From the NCBI RefSeq assembly GCF_001653515.1, contig NZ_LYOY01000040.1, positions 1-64,000 on the forward strand: 64,000 bases of DNA. Direction: 5' to 3'. Shown piece by piece: positions 16,851-25,024 of the stretch. A model generated the notes under the pieces. The model was not told the origin of the DNA, made no database searches, and saw only the letters and a list, made by a program, of their open reading frames with translations. Positions within the stretch are counted from its first letter, which is position 1; each line of letters opens with the position of its first letter. A program made the translations under genes and the position numbers. Source of the DNA: Streptomyces sp. ERV7 (GTDB lineage: Bacteria; Actinomycetota; Actinomycetes; Streptomycetales; Streptomycetaceae).

Positions 16851-17294
16851 TCAGGGCTCGGCGGTCGCCCCGGTGATCGGCCAGGTCATCCGGATGACAC
16901 CGCCGGACTCGTCCGAAGTGACCTCCACGTCGTCGACGAGGCCGCTGATGACCGCGAGGCCCATCCCGTCCTCCCCGCCGTCGTCCGGCTCCTCCTGGGC
17001 CGCCGCGCCGCGCACACCCGGCGCGGCACCCTCGGAACCCGGAGTGGGCACCTCGTCCCCGACCTCGATGGAGAACGCCTTCTCCTCCTCGGTCAGCGCG
17101 ACGCGCACCGGCGCCGTCACCCCGTACGCGCGGTGCAGCCCCACGGCACGGCTGCACGCCTCGCCGACGGCGAGCCTGACCTCGTCGAGGACCGCCTCGT
17201 CCACCCCTGCTCGGCGCGCCACGGCGGCCGCCACCAGGCGGGCCGTCCGGACGTGTTCGGGCTGGGCGCTGAAACGGAGTTCAACGGTGGCCAT
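16851..17294 (-). CDS. BldG-associated anti-sigma factor (HATPase, SCO3548/ApgA type)
   Basis: A 147-residue GHKL-type ATP-binding protein. ATG 17294 is preceded by GAGGGGG. The N-box region is VRLAVGEACSRAV and the G1 box is DGGEDGMGLAVISGLVDDVEV; a Gly/Pro/Glu-rich insert separates them. In Streptomyces the gene beside bldG encodes its anti-sigma partner, which binds BldG in a partner-switching circuit controlling development and antibiotic production. Both genes are on the same strand with an 85-bp gap and share the downstream terminator. The N-box keeps an acidic residue, so kinase activity is possible, but this cannot be shown from sequence. Confidence 0.88.
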   Translation of the reverse strand: MATVELRFSAQPEHVRTARLVAAAVARRAGVDEAVLDEVRLAVGEACSRAVGLHRAYGVTAPVRVALTEEEKAFSIEVGDEVPTPGSEGAAPGVRGAAAQEEPDDGGEDGMGLAVISGLVDDVEVTSDESGGVIRMTWPITGATAEP

Positions 17295-17379
17295 GCGATC
17301 CCCCTCGAACGTACGGGCGTGCTTGTCAGGGGCCCCGGGCCTTGAGGAGCCCGGTGCCCCTGTTCTTCCTCCGGAGCCG

Positions 17380-17733
17380 TCAGTCAGTGGCGTTGACGGC
17401 TTCGTCGACCGAGCCATGGATCGGGAACACCTTGGTGAGCCCGGTGATCCGGAAGATCTTCAGAATGCGCTCCTGGTTGCAGACGAGCCGCAGGGAGCCC
17501 TCATGGGCACGGACACGCTTGAGTCCGCCCACGAGCACGCCGAGGCCGGTGGAGTCGAGGAAGTCCACGCCCTCCATGTCGACAACCAGGTGGTAGCTGC
17601 CGTCGTTCACCAACTCGACCAACTGCTCGCGCAGCTTGGGCGCGGTATACACATCAATCTCGCCACCGACCTCGACGACCGTACGGTCGCCACCAGGGCC
17701 GGACACATTGCGAGTCGACAGGGACAGGTCCAC
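17380..17733 (-). CDS. bldG: Anti-sigma factor antagonist BldG
   Basis: A 117-residue STAS-domain protein that, when unphosphorylated, sequesters its anti-sigma partner and is required for aerial growth and antibiotic production. The start is GTG 17733, with GGAGGA 5-6 bases upstream. The phosphorylation motif [13 protein letters not shown] is intact; the Ser is residue 61 here, equivalent to Ser57 in S. coelicolor as I recall, because four residues (about 11-15, SGPGG region) are extra near the N-terminus. The rest of the family sequence appears fully conserved. It is divergent from the helicase gene across 79 bp. Confidence 0.95.
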   Translation of the reverse strand: MDLSLSTRNVSGPGGDRTVVEVGGEIDVYTAPKLREQLVELVNDGSYHLVVDMEGVDFLDSTGLGVLVGGLKRVRAHEGSLRLVCNQERILKIFRITGLTKVFPIHGSVDEAVNATD

Positions 17734-17812
17734 GGATCCTCCAGCACCTTGCTATCGAGCGGCCGCCCCCTGAGTCTCCCCGGCGGAGCCAGAGAACGGA
17801 TCGCCAGCCGCG

Positions 17813-20503
17813 ATGGCATTCAATCACTTACCAGCAGCCATGCACGACGCCTTGGGACCATTGTCCGTCACGCCAGTGACACACTCGGTGCCGATGGCCA
17901 GGAATCTTCGCCCCAGAACACCCGCCAAGGGCACGGGTGAACGACCCGACCCGGGCACGGTCCTGCACCGGCTCGCCTCGGGAGCGGACCGGGCTGCGCG
18001 CATCACTCATACGGAGCACTTGCCCCCGCGTGAGGGCCGCCATGCAGTCTGGCCGCACCGCATCCGCCCGGAAGTGATCAACGCCATTCAGCGGGCCGGT
18101 GTGGAGCACCCCTGGGCGCACCAGGCTGCCGCCGCGGAGCACGCCCTGGACGGCGAGTCCGTGGTGATCGCCACCGGAACCGCCTCCGGCAAGTCCCTGG
18201 CCTACCTCGCCCCGGTCCTCAGCACGCTCCTGGACGGCTCCGAAGCCCCGAACGGACGCGGCGCCACCGCCCTCTACCTGGCCCCCACCAAAGCCCTCGC
18301 GGCCGACCAGCGCCGCTCGGTGAAGGCCCTCGCCCAGCCTCTGGGCAACGCGATCCGGCCCGCCGTCTACGACGGCGACACACCGGTCGAGGAACGCGAA
18401 TGGGTGCGCCAGTACGCCAACTACGTGCTCACCAATCCGGACATGCTGCACCGGGGCATACTCCCCGCCCACCCCAGGTGGTCCTCCTTCCTGCGCGCGC
18501 TGCGCTATGTCGTCATCGACGAGTGCCACACCTACCGGGGCGTCTTCGGCTCGCACGTCGCCCAGGTACTGCGGCGCCTGCGCCGGCTGTGCGCCCGCTA
18601 CGGCGCCGACCCCGTCTTCCTCCTCGCCTCCGCCACCGCCGCGCAGCCGTCCGTGGCCGCCCGCCGGCTGACCGGCCTGCCCGTCGTCGAGGTCGCCGAC
18701 GACGCCTCCCCGCGCGGCGAAGTGGTCTTCGCCCTGTGGGAGCCGCCGCTCACCGACTTCCAGGGCGAGAAGGGCGCCCCCGTCCGCCGCACCGCCACCG
18801 CCGAGACCGCCGACCTCCTCACCGACCTGGCCGTCCAGGGCGTCCGCACGGTCGCCTTCGTCCGCTCCCGGCGCGGCGCCGAGCTCGTCGCCGTCATCGC
18901 CCAGGAGCGGCTGTACGAGGTGGACCGCACCCTCGCCCGCCGCGTCGCCGCCTACCGCGGCGGCTACCTCCCCGAGGAGCGCCGGGCCCTGGAGCAGGCC
19001 CTGCACTCCGGCGAGCTGCTCGGCCTCGCCGCCACCTCCGCCCTGGAGCTCGGCATCGACGTCTCGGGCCTGGACGCCGTGATCATCTCCGGCTACCCCG
19101 GCACCCGGGCCTCGCTGTGGCAGCAGGCCGGGCGGGCGGGACGGTCGGGCGAGGGCGCGCTGGCGATCCTGGTCGCCCGGGACGACCCGCTGGACACCTA
19201 CCTCGTCCACCACCCCGAGGCGCTGTTCCAGCAGCCCGTCGAGTCGACCGTGCTCGACCCGGACAACCCCTACGTCCTCGCCCCGCACCTGTGCGCGGCC
19301 GCCGCCGAACTGCCGCTCACCGAGGCCGACCTGGAGCTCTTCGGTCCGGCGAGCCCCGGTCTGCTGCCGCAGCTGGAGGCCGCGAAGCTGCTCCGGCGCC
19401 GGGCGTCGGGCTGGCACTGGACCCGCCGCGAGCGGGCCGCCGACCTCACCGACATCCGGGGCGAGGGGGGCCGCCCGGTCCAGATCGTCGAGGCGTCGAC
19501 GGGACGGCTGCTCGGCACGGTCGACGCGTCCGCCGCCCACACCGCCGTCCACGACGGCGCCGTCCATCTCCACCAGGGCCGTACGTACCTGGTGAAGCGT
19601 CTGGACCTGGACGACCCCGACGGCTCGGTCGCCCTCGTCGAGGAGGCCAGCCCGCCCTATTCGACCGTCGCCCGTGACACCACCTCCATCTCCGTACTCG
19701 AAACCGACACCGAGATCGCCTGGGGAGCCGGCCGCCTCTGCTACGGCTCCGTCGAGGTCACCAACCAGGTCGTCTCCTTCCTGCGCCGCAAACTCATCAC
19801 CGGCGAGGTGCTCGGCGAGTCCAAGCTGGACCTGCCGCCCCGCACCCTGCGCACCCGGGCCGTGTGGTGGACGGTCACCGAGGACCAGCTCGACGCCGCC
19901 CGGATCAACCCGGAGATCCTCGGGGGCGCCCTGCACGCCGCCGAGCACGCCTCCATCGGCATGCTGCCGCTCTTCGCCACCTGCGACCGCTGGGACATCG
20001 GCGGCGTCTCGGTCCCGCTGCACCCGGACACCCTGCTGCCGACGGTCTTCGTGTACGACGGCCACCCGGGCGGCGCCGGCTTCGCGGAGCGCGCCTTCCA
20101 CACCGCGCGGGAGTGGCTGACGGCGACCCGCGAGGCCATCGCCTCCTGCGAGTGCGAGGCGGGCTGCCCGTCCTGCGTCCAGTCCCCCAAGTGCGGCAAC
20201 GGCAACGACCCACTCCACAAGCGCGGCGCGGTCCGCCTCCTCACGGAACTGCTACGGGGAGCGCCGGACGCGCCGGAGGCGCGGAACCAGGAACGGGAAG
20301 CCCCGGCGACGGCCGCTGAGGCCCCGGCGACTCCTGCGGCCTCTGAGGCTCCTGGGGGGCCTGTGGGGCCTGCGACTCCGGCTGCCCCGGCTGCCCCGGC
20401 CGCTGGGGAACCTTCGACCGGGGGGCGAGGTACTGGCGCCGGCCCGGGCCCTGCGGCAGGAACCGGTACGCAGGAGGAGCCGCCGGTCCCGCCCGGGACC
20501 TGA
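17813..20503 (+). CDS. DEAD/DEAH-box helicase with DUF1998 and Cys cluster (MrfA-like)
   Basis: An 896-residue superfamily-2 helicase. Motif I is ATGTASGKS, motif II DECH, and motif VI QQAGRAGRSGEG; the motor covers about residues 90-460. The C-terminal DUF1998 part (about 560-800) ends with a four-cysteine cluster, CECEAGCPSCVQSPKC, a metal site seen in the mitomycin repair factor MrfA of Bacillus. I infer a DNA-repair role. Residues about 810-896 are Pro/Ala/Gly-rich and overlap the convergent TadE-like gene by 263 bp; homologues probably end earlier. ATG 17813 begins MAFNHLPA, the usual family start as I recall. Confidence 0.9.
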   Translation: MAFNHLPAAMHDALGPLSVTPVTHSVPMARNLRPRTPAKGTGERPDPGTVLHRLASGADRAARITHTEHLPPREGRHAVWPHRIRPEVINAIQRAGVEHPWAHQAAAAEHALDGESVVIATGTASGKSLAYLAPVLSTLLDGSEAPNGRGATALYLAPTKALAADQRRSVKALAQPLGNAIRPAVYDGDTPVEEREWVRQYANYVLTNPDMLHRGILPAHPRWSSFLRALRYVVIDECHTYRGVFGSHVAQVLRRLRRLCARYGADPVFLLASATAAQPSVAARRLTGLPVVEVADDASPRGEVVFALWEPPLTDFQGEKGAPVRRTATAETADLLTDLAVQGVRTVAFVRSRRGAELVAVIAQERLYEVDRTLARRVAAYRGGYLPEERRALEQALHSGELLGLAATSALELGIDVSGLDAVIISGYPGTRASLWQQAGRAGRSGEGALAILVARDDPLDTYLVHHPEALFQQPVESTVLDPDNPYVLAPHLCAAAAELPLTEADLELFGPASPGLLPQLEAAKLLRRRASGWHWTRRERAADLTDIRGEGGRPVQIVEASTGRLLGTVDASAAHTAVHDGAVHLHQGRTYLVKRLDLDDPDGSVALVEEASPPYSTVARDTTSISVLETDTEIAWGAGRLCYGSVEVTNQVVSFLRRKLITGEVLGESKLDLPPRTLRTRAVWWTVTEDQLDAARINPEILGGALHAAEHASIGMLPLFATCDRWDIGGVSVPLHPDTLLPTVFVYDGHPGGAGFAERAFHTAREWLTATREAIASCECEAGCPSCVQSPKCGNGNDPLHKRGAVRLLTELLRGAPDAPEARNQEREAPATAAEAPATPAASEAPGGPVGPATPAAPAAPAAGEPSTGGRGTGAGPGPAAGTGTQEEPPVPPGT

Positions 20504-20810
20504 CCTCCGGGGCGTACGGGCCGAACTTCGCCCGTACGGTCACGTCGGCGATCTCCCCGGTCACCGCGCACCGCACCATCTCGCCGCCCTGCGCCCCGGC
20601 GACCCGGGTCGCCCCGGCGCAGGCCTCGGCCGTCCCCCACAGCGCCCGGTCGGCCGCCGCCAGTGCGGCCATGTCCGCCGCGCCACCCGCCCGGTGACGA
20701 GCCGCCACGGCCTGTCCGAAGGCGAGGACGGCCGCGAACACCACGCAGAGCGCGGAGGCGGCCACCGCCACCCAGACGGACGCCGAGCCCCGGTCCCGGG
20801 CGTGAGTCAT
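20241..20810 (-). CDS. TadE-like secreted/pilus protein (Rv3654c family)
   Basis: A 189-residue protein with an N-terminal DRGSASVWVAVAASALCVVF membrane helix and an adjoining helical region ending CAVTGEIADVTVRAKFGPYAP. This matches the TadE-like Rv3654c family that closes the Streptomyces Tad cluster. ATG 20810 overlaps a TGA in another frame (ATGA), with VARLRAR upstream, which is what remains of the expected upstream TadE gene. The last ~75 residues are Gln/Pro repeats lying antisense to the helicase tail. Its operon partners upstream are missing (see findings), so it may now be orphaned or silent. Confidence 0.7.
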   Translation of the reverse strand: MTHARDRGSASVWVAVAASALCVVFAAVLAFGQAVAARHRAGGAADMAALAAADRALWGTAEACAGATRVAGAQGGEMVRCAVTGEIADVTVRAKFGPYAPEVRSRAGPAAPPAYRFLPQGPGRRQYLAPRSKVPQRPGQPGQPESQAPQAPQEPQRPQESPGPQRPSPGLPVPGSAPPARPALPVAVP

Positions 20811-20875
20811 CTGGCCCTCAGCCGGGCCACCCCGCCCCCTCGGCCTCATCGCTCCGCCCCGCCACCCGGGCCCGC
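20811..20875. other. Left breakpoint of the Tad disruption
   Basis: On the minus strand the last codons of an upstream tad gene (VARLRAR then TGA) are visible; on the plus strand a truncated L,D-transpeptidase begins. No repeat or target duplication is obvious here. Confidence 0.5.
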
Positions 20876-21427
20876 TTCCCCGCCGCCAGCACCCAGGCGC
20901 TCGTCGTCACCGGCAAGGGGGCCGACGCCAGCGAGTCCACCGCCGTCCTCTACACCCGTGACCCGGTGAAGGGCTGGCAGCCCGCCGACGGCCCCTGGCC
21001 CGCCCGCAACGCGGCGCGCGGCTGGACCGGCGAGCACCACCTGGGCGACCTGCGCTCGCCCGTGGGGGTGTTCGGCCTCACCGACGCGGGCGGCCGCCTC
21101 GCCGACCCCGGCACCCGGCTGCCGTACGACCGCACGTCGGCCTTCACGGCGAGCGGCACCGGCGTCGAGGGCGAGCCCCTCGCGGGGTCCTTCGACTATG
21201 TGGTGGCGGTCAACTACAACCGCAGGCCCGGCACCACCCCGCTGGACTGGACCCGCCCGCTCGGCGCCGGACGCGGCGGCGGGATCTGGCTCCACGTCGA
21301 CCACGGCGGGCCCACGCACGGCTGTGTGGCCCTGCCCAAGGAACGGATGCGGCAGCTGCTGCGCGCGCTGGACCCGGCGCGCACCCCGGTGGTCGTGATG
21401 GGGGACGCGGCGGCGTTGGCCCGCTAG
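20876..21427 (+). pseudogene. 5'-truncated L,D-transpeptidase-like protein
   Basis: About 184 codons of a YkuD-type or related exported transpeptidase remain. The frame begins mid-protein at FPAASTQALVVTG and contains SPVGVFGLTD, GSFDYVVAVNYN and the catalytic region HVDHGGPTHGCVALP, where His and Cys match the HGC catalytic core. It ends VVMGDAAALAR at a TAG. No signal peptide, start codon or ribosome site exists in frame: upstream sequence is antisense to the TadE-like gene. The complete gene would carry an export signal and about 60-100 more residues. It is therefore a remnant cut at the rearrangement junction. Confidence 0.75.
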
Positions 21428-21444
21428 GGCCCGCCGCCCCGGGC

Positions 21445-21594
21445 TCAGTCGTCGGCCGGGCCCGGCGGGTCCGGCGACGGTGGGCCGTACGGGCGGCTGG
21501 CGCTCTGCCGGTTCGCCTCGCGGACCTTGGCCAGTAGCTCCTCGCGGCGGCGTGCGTCTTCCTCGGCCTGCTGCTGGTCGGTGCTCCCCGTCAC
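21445..21594 (-). CDS. Small charged hypothetical protein (49 aa)
   Basis: GTG 21594 is preceded by GAGGGGG at about 8 bases. The product has a helical Gln/Glu/Arg-rich N-terminal half (QQQAEEDARRREELLAKVRE) and a Pro/Asp-rich end. Codon use fits the genome. No function is recognised. It lies 17 bp from the convergent transpeptidase remnant and is separated from metG by a strong hairpin. Confidence 0.6.
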   Translation of the reverse strand: MTGSTDQQQAEEDARRREELLAKVREANRQSASRPYGPPSPDPPGPADD

Positions 21595-21673
21595 TGTGCG
21601 CACCCCCTCGGTACGTACCCCATGTGCGCAGCGTGCGCGCACGGGACGCGCCCCGCAACCGCCGACGGCATAC

Positions 21674-21736
21674 GAAGGGCCCGGAACCATCGCGTCCCCC
21701 TGATCCTTCAGAGCGGGGGAGGGTTCCGGGCCCTTC
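21674..21736. terminator. Bidirectional hairpin between metG and the small ORF
   Basis: A perfect 15-bp stem, GAAGGGCCCGGAACC (21674-21688) with GGTTCCGGGCCCTTC (21722-21736), encloses 33 bases with a small inner CCCC/GGGG hairpin. It begins 16 bp after the metG stop. Confidence 0.75.
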
Positions 21737-21751
21737 ACGTACACACAGGCG

Positions 21752-23359
21752 TTACGCGGGCTTCTCCTCCAGACGCGGGAACAGCACCGCGCCCTTCGTC
21801 ACCGTCGCGCCCACCGGCAGCTGACCCCAGCGGCCCGCGTCCTGGACCCGCTGGTCCGCCAGCGGACCCAGGCCGGCGGCCTCGGCGCCGAGCGAGTCCC
21901 ACAGCTTCTGCGAGGTGTCCGGCATGACCGGGTTCAGCAGGACCGCGACCGCGCGCAGCGCCTCGGCGGCCGTGTAGAGGATGGTCGCGAGGCGCGCCTT
22001 GCCCTCCTCCGACTCGTCCTTGGCCACCTTCCACGGCTCCTGCTCCGTGATGTAGCCGTTGACCTGCTTCACGAAGTCGAAGACCGCCAGGATGCCGCCC
22101 TGGAAGTCCAGCTCCTCGCCGATCCTGCGGTCCGCCTCGGCCACGGCCTTCGCCATGCCCTCGGCGATCGCCTGCTCGGCCTCGCCGGCGGCCGTCGCCC
22201 CGGGCAGCGTGCCGCCGAAGTACTTGCCGACCATGGCGGCCAGGCGCGAGGCGAGGTTGCCGTAGTCGTTGGCGAGCTCCGAGGTGTACCGGGCGGTGAA
22301 GTCCTCCCAGGAGAACGAGCCGTCCTGGCCGAAGGCGATGGCGCGCAGGAAGTACCAGCGGTAGGCGTCCACGCCGAAGTGCGAGGTCAGGTCCTGCGGC
22401 TTGATGCCGGTCAGGTTCGACTTCGACATCTTCTCGCCGCCGACCATCAGCCAGCCGTTGGCCGCGACCCTGCCGGGCACCGGCAGGCCGTTCGCCATCA
22501 GCATCGCGGGCCAGATCACCGCGTGGAAGCGGAGGATGTCCTTACCGATGAGGTGGACGTTGGCCGGGAAGGTCTCGTCGAACTTCGCCTGGTCCGAGCC
22601 GTAGCCGACGGCCGTGGCGTAGTTCAGGAGGGCGTCGATCCACACGTAGATGACGTGCTTGTCGTCCCACGGGACCGGGACGCCCCAGTCGAACGTGGAG
22701 CGGGAGATCGACAGGTCCTGGAGGCCCTGCTTGACGAAGTTCACGACCTCGTTGCGGGCCGACTCGGGCTGGATGAAGCCGGGGTTGGCCTCGTAGAACT
22801 CGACCAGCTTCGGGCCGTACTCGGAGAGCTTGAAGAAGTAGTTCTCCTCCTTGAGGATCTCCACCGGCTTCTTGTGGACGGGGCACAGCTTGGTGCCGTC
22901 CTCGGCCTCGATGAGGTCGCCGGGGAGCTTGTACTCCTCGCAGCCCACGCAGTACGGGCCCTCGTAGCCGCCCTTGTAGATCTCGCCCTTGTCGTACAGG
23001 TCCTGGACGAACTCCTGCACACGGTCGGTGTGCCGCTTCTCCGTCGTACGGATGAAGTCGTCGTTCGCGATGTCGAGGTGCTCCCAGAGGGGCTTCCAGG
23101 CCTCCTCGACGAGCTTGTCGCACCACTCCTGCGGGGTGACGCTGTTCGCCTCCGCGGTGCGCATGATCTTCTGACCGTGCTCGTCCGTGCCGGTGAGGTA
23201 CCACACCTTCTCGCCGCGCTGACGGTGCCAGCGCGTGAGCACGTCGCCTGCGACGGTCGTGTAGGCGTGGCCCAGGTGAGGAGCGTCGTTGACGTAGTAA
23301 ATGGGGGTCGAGACGTAAAACGCCTTCGCCCCCTGCTTCTCGGATCCAGTGGCCGCCAT
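21752..23359 (-). CDS. metG: Methionine-tRNA ligase
   Basis: A 535-residue class I synthetase that charges tRNA-Met for initiation and elongation. ATG 23359 (MAATGSEKQGAKAFYVSTPI) has AGGA upstream. The HIGH motif reads PHLGHAYTT and the KMSKS motif is intact (GEKMSKSN). A single CxxC (CVGCEEY) with a later CPVH marks the connective domain of the MetG2-like type. The C-terminal anticodon-binding helical domain is complete and there is no C-terminal tRNA-binding extension. It stands between a truncated transpeptidase gene and a truncated tadB, so this segment has moved into the Tad locus. The gene itself looks fully functional. Confidence 0.95.
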   Translation of the reverse strand: MAATGSEKQGAKAFYVSTPIYYVNDAPHLGHAYTTVAGDVLTRWHRQRGEKVWYLTGTDEHGQKIMRTAEANSVTPQEWCDKLVEEAWKPLWEHLDIANDDFIRTTEKRHTDRVQEFVQDLYDKGEIYKGGYEGPYCVGCEEYKLPGDLIEAEDGTKLCPVHKKPVEILKEENYFFKLSEYGPKLVEFYEANPGFIQPESARNEVVNFVKQGLQDLSISRSTFDWGVPVPWDDKHVIYVWIDALLNYATAVGYGSDQAKFDETFPANVHLIGKDILRFHAVIWPAMLMANGLPVPGRVAANGWLMVGGEKMSKSNLTGIKPQDLTSHFGVDAYRWYFLRAIAFGQDGSFSWEDFTARYTSELANDYGNLASRLAAMVGKYFGGTLPGATAAGEAEQAIAEGMAKAVAEADRRIGEELDFQGGILAVFDFVKQVNGYITEQEPWKVAKDESEEGKARLATILYTAAEALRAVAVLLNPVMPDTSQKLWDSLGAEAAGLGPLADQRVQDAGRWGQLPVGATVTKGAVLFPRLEEKPA

Positions 23360-23394
23360 GGTCGAAATCCTAACGGCCACGGGAAGATCCACTC

Positions 23395-23535
23395 ACCGCG
23401 AATTCTTGAGCCCGGGGTTTGGCTGCGGGCCGGTGGGCGGTTGCTCGCGCGTTCCCCGCGCCCCGTTTGTGCCCGGCCTTTGCCTGCGGGCCGGTGGGTG
23501 GTTGCTCGCGCAGTTCCCCGCGCCCCTGGGTAGTC
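23395..23535. repeat. Two copies of the 22-bp-core interspersed repeat at the tadB breakpoint
   Basis: Two units of the form CTGCGGGCCGGTGGGTGGTT followed by a CGCGCAGTTCCCCGCGCCCC core occur (second core 23507-23528). The second matches 27 bases of the repeat near 62.9 kb up to GGGTAGTC, where tadB coding sequence begins abruptly at 23536. Confidence 0.8.
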
Positions 23536-23816
23536 CGCCGCAGCCGGGCCAGCGGCAGCACCGAGCCCGCCAGCACCGCCACGGCCACCGCGACCGGCAG
23601 ACACAGCCACTCCGGACGCGCCCCGGCGCGCAGCCGCGCCCAGAGCCGCCCCCACGGCGGCTCATCGGGCTCCACCGCTCCTCCCGCGACGATCAGCCGG
23701 GCCCTGCGCAGCCCCTGCTCCCGCCCCACCGAGAGCCAGGCCGCCGCGAAAGCGCAGACGGCCGCCGCCGAGACCGGGGTGAGCCCGGGCGCCCCCGCCG
23801 CCGTCCAGGCCGTCAC
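23536..23816 (-). pseudogene. tadB: Truncated TadB-like (GspF family) gene, N-terminal fragment
   Basis: The fragment starts at GTG 23816, overlapping the tadA stop (GTGA), the normal coupling in this operon. It encodes about 93 recognisable residues: two hydrophobic helices and a cytoplasmic GREQGLRRARL segment, as in the N-terminus of Streptomyces TadB inner-membrane proteins. After LPLARLRR the frame runs into the interspersed repeat and translates it (QGRGELREQ...) until a stop at 23370. The GspF domain proper is absent, so the product cannot form the pilus platform. Confidence 0.7.
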
Positions 23817-25024
23817 CACGCACCACCGAGCAGCACCCGCAGCCGTTCCCAGCCGCGCTCCTGGACGAAGCCGCCCAGGCCCCAACGGAGCGCCGGGACG
23901 GCCACCACCAGCCCCGCCGTATCCCGCTCAAGGACCCGGACCTCGGCGACACGGCGCCGCCCGCCCCTGTCCCGTACGAGATGGAGCACCACCGAGAGCG
24001 CCGCCGCCAACTGGCTGTGCAGGGCCGCCCGGTCGAGCCCGGCCGCCGTGCCCAGGGCCTCAAGGCGGGCGGGCACGTCCGCGGCCGTGTTGGCGTGCAC
24101 CGTGCCGCAGCCGCCCTCGTGACCGGTGTTGAGCGCGGCCAGCAGGTCGGTGACCTCGGCGCCGCGCACCTCGCCCACGACCAGCCGGTCCGGTCTCATC
24201 CGCAGGGCCTGGCGCACCAGGTCCCGCAGGGTGACCAGGCCCGCGCCCTCCTGGTTGGCGGGCCGTGACTCCAGCCGGACCACATGGGGGTGATCGGGCC
24301 TCAACTCGGCCGAGTCCTCGGCCAGGACGATCCGCTCGCGCTCTCCGACGAGGCCGAGGAGCGTCGACAGCAGGGTCGTCTTGCCCGTGCCCGTGCCACC
24401 GCTCACCAGGAACGAGGCCCTGGCCGCGATGAGTGCCCGCAGCACCCCGTCCCCGCCCGGTGGCACCGTCCCGGCCGCGACCAGTTCGTCCAGCGAGAAC
24501 GCCCTCGGCCGCACCACCCGCAGCGACAGACAGTCCGCCCCGACCGCGACCGGGGCCAGCACCGCGTGCATCCGGGTGCCGTCCGGCAGCCGGGCGTCCA
24601 CCCAGGGCCGGGCGTCGTCCAGGCGCCGCCCGGCGACCGCCGCCAGCCGCTGGGCCAGTCGGCGCACGGCGGCCGTGTCGCTGAACCTGACCCCGGTGAG
24701 TTCGAGTCCGGCGCCCCGGTCCACCCAGACCCGGTCCGGGGCCGACACCAGGACGTCCGTCACCGCGGGATCGGCGAGCAGCGGCTCCAGCGGGCCCGTG
24801 CCGACCAGCTCGGAGCGCAACTCCTCGGCGCCGCCCAGGACTTCCGCGTCGCCCAGGAGACGCCCCTGGGCCCGCAGCGCCGCCGCGACCCGGGCCGGTG
24901 TCGGCTCGGCTCCGCTCTCCGCGAGCTGTTGGCGCACCGCGTCGAGCAGCGGCCTCGGCGACGCCGCGGACGGGCCCCGCGTTCCCGCCGCACCGCCCGG
25001 AGGCACCGCCGCACCCGTACTCAT
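23813..25024 (-). CDS. tadA: Tad secretion ATPase (CpaF/TadA family)
   Basis: A 403-residue hexameric secretion ATPase. Walker A is GGTGTGKTT, the Asp box [15 protein letters not shown], Walker B-like [11 protein letters not shown] and the His box [14 protein letters not shown]. It would power assembly of Flp-type pili together with TadB and TadC. Its start overlaps the ssd stop by 4 bp (ATGA) and its stop overlaps the tadB start, so ssd-tadA-tadB are translationally coupled. The ATPase looks intact, but because tadB is truncated and the following tad genes are absent here, its usual role is doubtful. Confidence 0.88.
   Translation of the reverse strand: MSTGAAVPPGGAAGTRGPSAASPRPLLDAVRQQLAESGAEPTPARVAAALRAQGRLLGDAEVLGGAEELRSELVGTGPLEPLLADPAVTDVLVSAPDRVWVDRGAGLELTGVRFSDTAAVRRLAQRLAAVAGRRLDDARPWVDARLPDGTRMHAVLAPVAVGADCLSLRVVRPRAFSLDELVAAGTVPPGGDGVLRALIAARASFLVSGGTGTGKTTLLSTLLGLVGERERIVLAEDSAELRPDHPHVVRLESRPANQEGAGLVTLRDLVRQALRMRPDRLVVGEVRGAEVTDLLAALNTGHEGGCGTVHANTAADVPARLEALGTAAGLDRAALHSQLAAALSVVLHLVRDRGGRRRVAEVRVLERDTAGLVVAVPALRWGLGGFVQERGWERLRVLLGGAW

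Noticed and set aside
23370-23541. Translated repeat at the end of the tadB frame
   Set aside because: It is read-through into interspersed repeats, not protein-coding sequence.
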